A stretch of 24,023 nucleotides of DNA from Hypsibius dujardini (taxonomy: Eukaryota; Tardigrada; Eutardigrada; Parachela; Hypsibiidae), in the NCBI GenBank assembly GCA_001579985.1, contig LRSR01008655.1, forward strand, positions 1 to 24,023. Direction: 5' to 3'. Both the position numbers and the translations under genes were made by a program. Positions 8,990 to 18,563 of this stretch are shown piece after piece; within the stretch, counting starts at the first letter, position 1, and each line of letters begins with the position of its first letter. The notes under the pieces are model-generated. The model saw nothing but the letters and a program-made list of their open reading frames with translations. It had not been told where the DNA came from and searched no databases.

Positions 8990-11900
8990 TTAATCAACCA
9001 ACGAAACACCCTTGTACATGTCGGTCAGCTGCTTCTTGAAGGCCATCCGCACTGTTTCTCGCTTCACCTTCTGCGTCGGCGTCATGAAACCGTTTTCCGA
9101 AGAGAAAGGCTCCGGTAGGATATAAATCTTCTTTGGTATCTCGTAGGATTTTAGGTAGCGCGACTTGCCGACCACTTTAAACTCCGCCAGCAGCGTCTTT
9201 TCCACCTCCGCCGCAGTGAGTTTGTCGGGCACATCGCCTCCGCCGTTTTGGACCGGCTGGAGGAGATCGTAATTGGGATAAACTAAGGCCACCGTGAAGG
9301 GATGCAGGCTGTTGCCGTCAATGAAAATCTGGTTGACCAGTGGAGAGGTTAACAGCTCAGTTTCCAGTTTCTCCGGAGCGAGATATTCGCCCTGGCTCAG
9401 TTTGAAGATGTGTTTCTTTCGATCAATCACCTTCAGCCGACCACCCTATAAATAATGCACGAAAATGTTAAGGGGGATAAGGGTAGTCGATGTCTGCATG
9501 CGTACTTCAATCCACTGGCCCACATCTCCGGTATGTACGAATCCATCCTGGTCGAGGACTTTGGCGGTTTCTTCCGGCATGCCATAATATCCCTCCATGA
9601 GATGTGCTCCACGAGCACAAATCTCGCCTTTTCCATCTTTGGCAAAATAACCGAGGTCAGGTACATCTATGAGCTTGATCTCAATGCCGCCTTGATCGGC
9701 GCCTCCGGCTGGGGCACCAACATGACCAGCTAAGCAGTCACCTCCGAACGTGCCAGTGAGAATTCCAGCCGTTTCGGTCTGACCGTACACTTCGTAAATC
9801 TGAAAGAACAAGCACATTACTTTAATCTCTTCGCAAACCGTGGCTGCCTGTCTGTCCATTTGTCTGTCTGTCCATTTGTCTGTCTGTCCGTTTGTCTGTC
9901 TGTCCATTTGTCTGCTTATCAGTCTCTCTTCATGCATTGTTCGAAATAATAATTAGACTTACATAACATCCCAAAGCAGCTCGCATGACATTGGTCATGC
10001 CGGCATCCAATGGTGCCGATCCGGTTGCGCATACTCGCACTCGACCTCCAATGGTATCTTGAAGCTTTTTGAAAACCAATCGATCCCAGATAGAGTCTCT
10101 CCGATAAATGCCCATCTTCATCTCCAGTGACTTGAAAAAGATGGCCATCTTGAGCATCGCCTGCTTGAACTTCGAAGTCCGCACAGCTTCCAACATCTTG
10201 CCGTAGATTCGATTTAAGATCCGCGGCACCAGTACCACCAAATCCGGACGCAGCTCTTTGATATCTTCAATCAGCAGAGGAATGCCGTTTGAATTGAAGC
10301 CCTGCTTTCCACCGTACACAAAAGTGGCCATTTCCTGGATTCGCTCCATGATGTGGGCCAACGGCAAATAGGCGATACCAGTCGTGTTGGTATTCAATCG
10401 CACAGGCTAAAATGGAAAAGTGTGAACTACTAGTATCACTGCCAGATGCATCGGAATTGAGTGATAGAGACAGGCACGAAAGGATTAGAGAGGTACCGAA
10501 GTGAAGCAAGGTGGAAAGTCTCTCACGAAATACTTACCAAAAGACCAATGATAACATTGGCAACAGCAACCGCAACCGCACGATGAGTCAGCATGGCCGC
10601 TTTCGGTTCGCCGGTAGTTCCACTGGTGAACATTAGAATGGCCAAATCTTCTGGCTGAGGGAGATTCAGAGGTATCTTGTGCACTTTGCCGAGATTCTGC
10701 ATGTACAAATAATTCTTCCTTTCTACGGTCATTCCATAAAATAAAAAGTTGCGCAATCACGAAAACCTTTACCTCGACTTCCTCAAACGTCAAAACTTTC
10801 AGTCCGTTCTGTTTGGCCTTTGCGCGAACCGCATCCGTAGGTGTGTCAACAAACACGACAACTTTCACTGACTTTAGACCGTGCTTTCCGGCTAACATCG
10901 TTTCCAAATTGTTGCTGTCTCCGCAGATCAACAGCTTCACTTCCACTGAAAAAGTGCAAATGTCAAAACTTAATCACAGACGATAACAGAGAGTCGTGTT
11001 TCAGTTTAGTTGTCTGCCGGTCTATCATTTGTCCCTCATTTGTGCACATACATCGATTTATGGCAGACTGGCAGGCATCCGGTCCAATGGAGTCGTAAAA
11101 AGGTACCGCCACCAAATTGTACGCATAAGTGCCGTACTCGGCAATCACCCATTCCGGTGAGGTCCTTGCGAAGATTCCAACGAAGCTCTCGCTGCCGCTC
11201 TTGGATTTGACGCCCAAATGCACTAAGCCAGCACCAAAATTCTTGATTCGGTCCATTGTCTGCTTGTACGTAATCCACTCGTACGGTGAGGTGGCGTCTC
11301 TCCTGAATCCAAGACACGGGCCATTCCCTGGGAGAGATATCCATCAGTTAAAGTTACGGAAACAAATCGACCAACAAACTGGAATTGATAACAAGGTTAG
11401 AATTTTTTTAAATTAGTGAATGACTCCCTCAACAAAATGCTGTAGTACTAGTACCGTACTACAGCAAACAAAAATAATGGGCCGGAGAGAAATTACACTG
11501 TTCTACAACAAAATCGAAGGTAAACTGATCCATCAATCAACGTCATGCACTACAGCGATCGCTCGACCCATCCTGAATCAATCGATCCACCAATCAATCA
11601 CTCCACATGGTGCAATTCCCAGCGAAAACTCTGAGTCAGTCAATCAATCAATCGACCACTGTACATTATATTATTACCGTTGATCTCCGCGCCGCGGTTC
11701 ATGTATCCGTAAATTGTTCTTGGACACTCGAAGCCCAACGATTCCGACGGTTTGGCTATTTTGCGCTTCCGAACGCCGTTCTCCACCTGGGCAACCCCAA
11801 AACGGTCATATCATCACTACGAGACTACAAAATCGCATCACATGATAGCAAACTTGAATCTTCCCCTTCCCTCCCTTCCCTTCCTCCACCCTCCCTTCTC

Positions 11901-12139
11901 CTTCCCTTCCCTTCCCTCCCTTCCCCTTCCCCCGTTACTGGTACCTGCACGGTCTGGTGATCGTAATCCAATCCCAGCGGACGCAGTCGCGGATAGTCCT
12001 TATACCGATACCAAATCACCGCGGCCAAGGCACAGAGGATCGCGACGGCGACTTGCGTGAAGCAACAGGAGCAGTCCCCATCAGCATGCTCAGAGGAATG
12101 CGAATGTGAATGCGAATGGGAATGATGATCGGGATCCAT
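8990..12139 (-). CDS. Long-chain acyl-CoA synthetase, ACSL1/5/6 type
   Basis: Eight exons: 12139-11945, 11786-11678, 11327-11052, 10945-10773, 10696-10538, 10406-9963, 9799-9506, 9445-8990. Every junction phase agrees; 2106 bases give 701 residues, against 698 in human ACSL1. The start has AACATGG context. Residues 1-27 are a His/Ser-rich head, followed by one membrane segment (about 28-44, [17 protein letters not shown]) and a cytosolic enzyme. The AMP-binding loop is at 274-290 ([17 protein letters not shown]), then YLPLAH (317-322), YGQTE (457-461), HTGDVGQW (541-548), and the FACS signature [20 protein letters not shown] at 557-576. TPTQKVKR near the C-terminus holds the expected adenylation lysine. 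It should make acyl-CoA from long-chain fatty acid, ATP and CoA at ER, outer mitochondrial or peroxisomal membranes. KLSQGEY and VIDRKK favour ACSL1/5/6 over ACSL3/4. Confidence 0.93.
9847..9915. repeat. 16-base tandem repeat in synthetase intron 6
   Basis: Three full units of TGTCTGTCTGTCCATT (one with CCGTT) start at 9861, 9877 and 9893, with partial units on both sides. On the transcribed strand it reads as GACA-rich repeats between exons 6 and 7. Confidence 0.85.
11861..11934 (-). other. Polypurine, G-run tract in synthetase intron 1
   Basis: 74 bases of almost pure pyrimidine on the plus strand, so the pre-mRNA carries many GGGG/GGG runs separated by AA or A. It starts about 10 bases after the exon 1 donor (11944) and fills nearly half of the 158-base intron. 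Such G-runs can form quadruplexes and act as intronic splicing enhancers; that function is inferred. Confidence 0.7.
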
Positions 12140-12282
12140 GTTGAGCGTCACGTTTGGATGGAAGAACGGGGGGTTCCTTACGGCTCGCCAAGTCAAAGCG
12201 ACACACGAACCCTGATAAGGAAAAGTCGAAAACAATAATACGAACCGGTCAGAAGCAATTAGTATACGTGCGTGGCATCAGC

Positions 12283-12309
12283 CACACACACACACACACA
12301 CACACACAC
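12283..12309. repeat. CA microsatellite
   Basis: A run of CA dinucleotides, about 13 copies, upstream of the synthetase start codon. Confidence 0.95.
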
Positions 12310-12662
12310 CGGCACTATTGTCGTGGAGATAATTATGGAAAGTAAAGTGTCGAATGCGACACGAGACATGAGCAATTACGTCAAGGTGATTGGCAGTCAG
12401 TATTCATCGTTCCATACTCACTGTACCTTTTCCGAAACAGCATAGGGATCGGATACCTTGAAGGCTCTTCACCACCGGTGATAAATAGGGTAGTACGAGT
12501 GAATGGGAGGGGAAACGGCAAATGACGGTGTTTAGAGAAAAGAGGATGATAAGTAAGATGAGTCACGAAGCTCGAGAAGGATTACGATTACCCTTCTGAA
12601 CTGTATACACACACACGCAGTTTAACAAAGTGTGAACTATCATGATGTGATGATGAATGTGT

Positions 12663-12681
12663 GCGGCGGCGGCGGCGGCGG
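12663..12681. repeat. CGG trinucleotide run
   Basis: Six GCG/CGG repeats followed by a G-rich stretch, in the spacer upstream of the synthetase gene. Confidence 0.9.
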
Positions 12682-13459
12682 AGGGGGGAGTGACAACGTA
12701 CGCAGAATCAATACACGTGAAGTAAAGCGTAAGAGCACTTGGCATTGCCTACTGGCACATTGCTGTAGGATGACTCGAAAGTCGAACATACATCACGTTT
12801 CCTGTTTGATGAAGCCCTTCCAAATTCCAATGACGATCATGAGCAGAGAGTAGGATCGTGATGCGAATGGGTTGATTGGGTTGATTGGGTAATTAGCGTA
12901 GTGTGTCACGCTGTACGCACAGGATGATCGGGAGTTGCTTTAACGGAGGCCCTCCTCGTGGTCCATGCAGTGGTGAATGGTTTTCACGTGTACTATTAAT
13001 TGTGAGAGGAGGCTGAACACTCGCGAGACACCCACCGCATTCCCAATCGGATCGATCGGAGTGGAAATGAGGCTGCGGGGGATACTGTTTTTACGGGCAA
13101 GCTTGCTGACCGGTAGTTTACCCACACGAACGTGGTGGTCTTATCAGATTCAGCCTGCAGCGCGGAAACCTTGAGGGTCTTAATTAGTTAGAACAGTAAC
13201 AAAAGTTTCGAGTCGGCGCACAGTTTATTAGAATGAGAAGTGGCGGGACGGTTTTTTAGTGAGAGGTGCTGCGGTCTGCAAGTTGGCATTCCTTATCGCG
13301 TTAGAGATCTCACGATCGGCTGTAATTAATTATCAGACGCCGGCTTCGCTTATTAGTATTTCTTGGCCGTTTTTGTTATCCAACTGCAGCAAGAGAACTG
13401 ACCTTACCAACGGTGATTACGTACGGATTCTCATGCGCTTCGAGGTGGAGCAATTGTGT

Positions 13460-13465
13460 TTTATT
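13460..13465 (-). terminator. Candidate poly(A) signal of the GPCR gene
   Basis: AATAAA on the minus strand about 305 bases after the GPCR stop codon. Another copy lies near 13223-13228. Neither can be confirmed from sequence. Confidence 0.3.
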
Positions 13466-13770
13466 AAAGGAGGAACCTTAAACCAACTACTAGTGTTTAC
13501 ATCACCGTACCAGTAGTTGTATATCCGTGAACCGATTACCGCTGCGTAGCAGCTTAAAACAAGCCAATACTAGTACGCTGATAAATGATAATGGGCTGAA
13601 CAAGAAGTAATGACGTGAAGTAATGACGTAGATATAATCATAAGATAATTATTGCATACTATTATTACCTGGTGAAACTTCCAGGCAGCGATCGTCAGAA
13701 TCTGCCGAAAATGTCTTTGGTATGTTAATACACTAAGTAGTAAGGTAATAACGGCTAGAAGCAGAATGTA

Positions 13771-15048
13771 TTACCATGGTGATTCTTGAGTTTTAATGGA
13801 ACGAGATTGCCTTTGCCGAGCTGAAGTTCGCGATTGAGACCGCTGTTCCGGGTGACCTCGGTGTGGACGTCTAATGCTACGGTACAAGAGCTCCCTCGCC
13901 TTGTTTCGGTAATCCTCATTTCGCACCAGAAACGTTATCTGCAATTGGGTAACAGTTTTTCCATCTCTTTCAGTCTTCTGGGCAGCAGGGTCTCGCTCGT
14001 TAATCCTACTTAGCAAACCCCGCGGCGACCTTACCGGAGTGACCAGGAACTGGAATGACAGCAGAGCAGTAGTCCACAGCAAAGCTACCGGGTAGCGCAT
14101 GATCAGGCCCGAGGCGGCTAGGATGAACTGTGGTAATTGACATAAAAAATTGACCGCAAACGAAGTGATCAGCATTTTGGACATGCGTCTTTGCCTCTCG
14201 GACATATTCGGCTGCCGAGTGGAGTTGTGCGGTGGTGCGCTCCTGCTCCCGTCGTCGTTACCGGGGGTACTATTGGCCTTCCGAGTTGGAGCCACTGCAC
14301 GATGGCTGGATATCAATCTCATTGAAATCAAAACCGCGGCTATTGTTGTGAATATCAGGGGTACATAAACATAGAGAGCCAACAACAAGACCAAGGGCGC
14401 TCGGCTCTTCTGACTAACAACGGTCACAACGCAATTCCCCAACGGACTCATCTGGTACAGCGCACCCAGCTGGAAAATTGGCGGCACCGTGAAGCCGAGA
14501 GACAAGGTCCAGCAGAAGGCTAATCCCACAACATGAAAGATCCTGCGATTAATAATATGATACTTCGTGGGGTAGTACACTCCGATGAGGCGATTCAAAG
14601 CGAGAAGCGCTTCGGTGAAGTTGATGAGATAAAAGAGCGCCATGCCGGCGGACTGTTGAAATACGCATACTTCGCAGTGAACTTGCGTCCCACCGTTGGC
14701 TCGGGACTTTGCCGCCAGGGAGACCGTGTGAATGCCAACCGGCAATACAGTTGCTAGTAGAATGAGTTGGCATAAGAGTAAATGAGCGATAAAGATGCCG
14801 GCACCCTTTCGCAGGCTCTCGAACTTCAAAACAACGATCAGCAGGCCACCATTGGTGAGTGCGCCAGTGAAGCAAAGGATGGCCGAGACCGCTATGCACA
14901 CCTGAATTTGGAGTTCGAATGCGGCTGAGGAAGGCACAGCGACTGAAGAAGCGTTTGTTGAGTTGACTTGCACGCAGTATTGTTCATGACCTTCATCCAC
15001 CGGAAGCATGGTAGTAGAGTTCAACATCATACTCTGGAGCTGTGTCAT
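13771..15048 (-). CDS. Divergent class A (rhodopsin-like) orphan GPCR
   Basis: Two exons, 15048-14035 and 13938-13771, joined phase 0 to give 393 residues. The 96-base gap has donor CCGGTAAGG and acceptor TTGCAG. The N-terminus has three N-glycosylation sites (N10, N29, N32). TM1 holds N66 (GALTNGG) and TM2 follows SLRKGAGIF. C125 or C128 before TM3 and C206 in loop 2 can form the usual disulfide. TM3 ends NRLIGVYYPTKY (152-163) where DRY would stand. Loop 3 is long and rich in Ser, Asn and Arg. TM6 has CQLP in place of CWxP. TM7 runs LSFQFLVTPITFLVRNEDYR, with TPITF where NPxxY is expected, followed by a helix-8-like NKARELLY and a basic Ser/Arg tail. It should be a plasma-membrane receptor; the ligand is unknown. 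A lineage-expanded orphan family is the best guess. Confidence 0.8.
   Translation of the reverse strand: MTQLQSMMLNSTTMLPVDEGHEQYCVQVNSTNASSVAVPSSAAFELQIQVCIAVSAILCFTGALTNGGLLIVVLKFESLRKGAGIFIAHLLLCQLILLATVLPVGIHTVSLAAKSRANGGTQVHCEVCVFQQSAGMALFYLINFTEALLALNRLIGVYYPTKYHIINRRIFHVVGLAFCWTLSLGFTVPPIFQLGALYQMSPLGNCVVTVVSQKSRAPLVLLLALYVYVPLIFTTIAAVLISMRLISSHRAVAPTRKANSTPGNDDGSRSAPPHNSTRQPNMSERQRRMSKMLITSFAVNFLCQLPQFILAASGLIMRYPVALLWTTALLSFQFLVTPVRSPRGLLSRINERDPAAQKTERDGKTVTQLQITFLVRNEDYRNKARELLYRSIRRPHRGHPEQRSQSRTSARQRQSRSIKTQESPW
13939..14034 (-). other. GPCR intron, 96 bases, in frame and stop-free
   Basis: Donor GTAAGG and acceptor CAATTGCAG on the minus strand. Read as coding it would insert 32 hydrophilic residues into the middle of TM7, so splicing is strongly favoured. 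Because it is 3n long and has no stop codon, a single-exon prediction will miss it. Confidence 0.85.
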
Positions 15049-16674
15049 GATCCTCCGTCCCAGTGCGGCCTGTGCAGCAAGAAGGGATAAGGAGCTGATA
15101 ATGAAAGAACCATGCCGTTCCGCAGGGCCTAATATATTTATATCATGTGCTTATTTGCCTAAGGTCTTGCTCAGGTGATATAGAACGTTGTCTCTTCGCA
15201 TTTCTTTTGATGTTGTGAGCGTAGGCGTGTCCTTATTCTGGTGAGAAGACACAAAAGAAAGCATATTATTCGAGACGGTGAGTTAAGGGAAGCTACTATA
15301 GTACAGCAGACCTCCTCGCCGCTATAGTGGCACTCACCTTCTCAAATATATCACTAGGAGTGAGAATCAAATTATATGTTTTCCTCGTGCTCTTTCCCGG
15401 TGTTCCATGCACATGTCCTTAAAACTAGGCTGGGGACATTCCACTGTAATTTTAAAGAAACGGAAATGGATTTCTGCATTATAATCTAATTTTCAGGTGG
15501 GACGTCAAAATCGTGAGGATTAATGATAAAGGATATTTTTCTATTGAGACATCTGTCACATTTCCCTTCGGTGAAATTGACTTGTCATTACAGGTACACA
15601 TATGTTCATAAATGCAAATATAATGTTAGACGCCTGCAGTCAACATGTTACGGAATACGTTAACCGAATTAGGCTCTTCACCCAACGAGGAGTCATGAGT
15701 TTGGAGAAATCTGACACTATCCATCGTGGGTGGATGCCAATGCCTGTTGTTTTTACAGTTCACTTCATTCGCACCCAGGTGACATCAGAGTCCATTAAAT
15801 CAAAGGAATGGGTCTTCTCTTGTGTCCGGGGACTCGTTATCTGTCTGAACCTCGAAGCTGCACAGCAGTGCTCTGGCAGTCAAAAGAGATGCAATGACTA
15901 TTGGGTTCGTTGGATTGAGAAGCCGCCCCTGGTTGCGGGAGGGTCGACGGCGAAGAACGGTATGTACGGTTCTCAGAAAGCGAATGAGAGCCCGTGGCTT
16001 GCTGGACCTTGACGTCAGTTTCAGGTTGGATAGCCAGGTCAGGTGGCATGAATTTCGTTCCCGGCAGGGAATTCAATTTCAATCCCTTAAAGGCATTTCA
16101 GAGGAAGAAAATGATGAAAGTGCGACCAAAGTCTTCGGGCCAAGGAAGCCGCAAAACAGCCGCGTGTGCACATGACTAATGGAAGTCGTTATGACTTATT
16201 AGCTAATGGGGAACTTGTCCTGTGTGGTCTTATGAATGTATTAGTATGCGAATTAAGCGGCGTTATAGGCAAACCAATAAGTTGAATGGGTAAGTCAAAG
16301 GAAGGCCAGGCTGTAGAGTTAGAATTCCACACTGTTAGTAAGGCAGGGATGTTGCATTTTCGCCGATAGGTTGTAACAGCGTACATGTTATGAAACTTTT
16401 ATTTGGCCAGTGAGGCTAAAAACAACAGAAACGTAAAACGAGCAAAATGGTAGCGTGTTTTGGTGAACTATTGTGACCAAAGAGGCAGACCCTCCCGGAA
16501 AAGACTATCCGAAATACGGTTACAGTCAATAACGATTACATTTACTGTTTTAAATATCATTCCATATTGCGTGACAAAGCAGCTTCTAACTCTTTTCACT
16601 CCCTAAAGTTTTAAAAAGGTGGCCAAAATTTTATAATACCATTCAAAGGAAGCAGAAACCATATGGGTTCCTGC

Positions 16675-16740
16675 TAACTCGGCGGTATGAGTTCTGCCGC
16701 CAGTGAGAAGGGCGACGGTTCAATTCCCGAACGAGTATAT
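16675..16740 (+). repeat. tRNA-like / SINE-like internal Pol III promoter boxes
   Basis: TAACTCGGCGGT (16675-16686) resembles a Pol III A box, and GGTTCAATTCC (16717-16727) matches the B box consensus at nearly all positions. A D-arm-like ACTC/GAGT pairing lies between. A proper anticodon stem, T stem and acceptor stem cannot be formed, so this is not a working tRNA. It could be the head of a tRNA-derived SINE or an old tRNA pseudogene. Confidence 0.35.
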
Positions 16741-17603
16741 TTTCCATTTATTTCTCACCCCTAGAGGCCAGTTGGTCATGCCAAATGATACCAGATCATT
16801 TTGTGATCAAAGAGGGAGCATTTGGGCAAGGCCGACCATTGGTCAACCAAGTGCGGCTCTGTTCATAACTGTAGCTATTTTTGCATCCAATTTTAAGATG
16901 CAATCATGGATTCATTTTGGTATGGACAAAAAGAGAGACCGCCAAATTGTAATGTATTGTGGTACCGTTTCGAGAACCATAAAGGATTTCGGCTAAGGTT
17001 CGAACTAATGTAATTTTTTTCGCCAGTTATGTGCAGAACAGGAGTACGGTCTCCTCTAGGGACAGAATACAGTATTATCTCGCACCCGAAATGTTTAATT
17101 CACCATCACCCATCGACTAATTCATGCTTGACGGTTCGATAATCTTTTCTTATTGATCAAGACATCCTTCAGCTGTTTCAGTGCAACATTCTCTGAAATC
17201 TGGCTGTAGGTTTTTTCGCATGTAGACACTGCATTTAAAGGTTAACATTTCGATAATAATAAAGGTCATCCATGACGACCGACTAATTTGACAACACTAC
17301 GTGCGTAGATGATTCCTCTCCGCACTTACCGGGGTAACGGAACATTTCAGCAGTAACTGATACCACGATCAAATGTTCGAATACCGAATACTTAATCCAG
17401 TAAAGATGACAAAAAATTGGGACAGCTCACAAAAGTAGGTTCAACATAAAGGAAGAAAGCAACAAATCGAAATTTCGACATCGAGCTTTAGTGGCGCTCC
17501 TGTTTTGCGGGATGAATTGGGAGAAATTAAGCAGTAGGAGAAAAGCGCTTCCTTCGTACTGGAATTAATAGAGGAATTCTGCATGTTTGCGCAGGCGTAA
17601 TAC

Positions 17604-17950
17604 AGTATGAAGGAAAGGCACTGGAATGGGCCACTTGAATTTCCGTACCCTGAAATGGGCCACCGGGCGGCAGGGAGCGCTTGTCGCATATTAATCGAAA
17701 ACAGATGAGTTACTGCATAGTCAACGACCTCTATAGGGAGCTTTTTCCGACTGTCCAATCATTTCGTTTTTTAAACAAAATCCCACAATTTTTGTCATAC
17801 CTAATACGCGTTCCACCGAGTTATCGATCATTCTCTGTCGCTTAGGACCTTGATGATAGCCAAAACCTGTGTGGAAGTTGTGATTCCAGGGTGACCCATT
17901 CCAGGGTACGCGAAAGCCAGGTAGCCCATTCCAGTGCCCTTACCTTATAC
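17604..17950. mobile_element. Inverted-repeat element, about 350 bases
   Basis: Arms at about 17604-17664 and 17890-17950 are imperfect reverse complements, best in GGCACTGGAATGGG with CCCATTCCAGTGCC, and CGTACCCTG with CAGGGTACG. The motif TGGAATGGG occurs twice in each arm in diverged form. The interior of about 225 bases is without coding signal. No target duplication was identified. Confidence 0.65.
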
Positions 17951-18563
17951 CTCGTGCATTTCCACTAAGACCACTATGCGCCTCCCTGTATTGGAACGCA
18001 AATTCTGACGATATTTGTTGAGTCTCAAGCTTACAAAGGCCATTTCCTAGGGCTAATGTGTTTTGAACCTTCCAAGGTATGGGCCGGCACAATACGAAGC
18101 GCTTTGGGGATTTCTGCTGACCTTAACATTACCGTGCACCCATTACGATATATCTTATTGCGCATGCACTTGAAGCGTGAAGAGCTGGGGTGGCGCCCCT
18201 AGCCCACTAAGTAACAGCCCATGTCCCTAAACATTCATTCCTGTCCCGAGTTATTCCAACTCGGACCAACACTTCCCAAACCTTCCCATGGGGAAATTAG
18301 GAAATCGGTGTGAACCCCAACACAAACCAACATGTGATTATCAATGGAAATGGAAGTTGTTGGAATTCCATTTACACAAGTGTGGAAGTGGTACAAAATC
18401 CTCTTTAGACGAGCATCCTTTCCTCCAGTCCTCCTAAAAAATCGATTTTATTTATCTATAAAAAATGATGCCCATTGTTTTGACCGTTTAATTATTGTTT
18501 TCTCGCGATGAAATTGATGTCTGGATTAATAGTTGAGGCATTTCGGCATTCAGGCTTGACGCG

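Larger units (their letters stand above)
12140..13770. other. Spacer between acyl-CoA synthetase and GPCR
   Basis: 1.6 kb that should hold the synthetase promoter and the GPCR 3' UTR. I see a CA dinucleotide run (12283-12309), a CGG trinucleotide run (12663-12681), GGGTTGATT repeats near 12868-12890, and a minus-strand AATAAA at 13460-13465. No frame looks like a conserved protein. Confidence 0.65.
15049..18563. other. 3.5 kb spacer between GPCR and lipid phosphate phosphatase
   Basis: This should hold both divergent promoters. Found in it: an inverted-repeat element (17604-17950) and a tRNA/SINE-like box pair (16675-16727). The frames at 15602-16012, 16703-16996 and 17441-17758 show no domain, membrane segment or splice-compatible partner, and are treated as chance. 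The rest holds nothing I can name. Confidence 0.6.

Noticed and set aside
14150-14757. Plus-strand frames across the GPCR
   Set aside because: These are antisense shadows of the receptor's coding strand.
15602-16012. 136-residue plus-strand frame in the large spacer
   Set aside because: No domain, membrane segment, or convincing splice partner; composition looks random.
16660-16740. A functional tRNA gene
   Set aside because: D-arm and B-box words exist, but the anticodon stem, T stem and acceptor stem do not pair.
17441-17758. 105-residue minus-strand frame
   Set aside because: It runs through one arm of the inverted-repeat element and shows no family resemblance.
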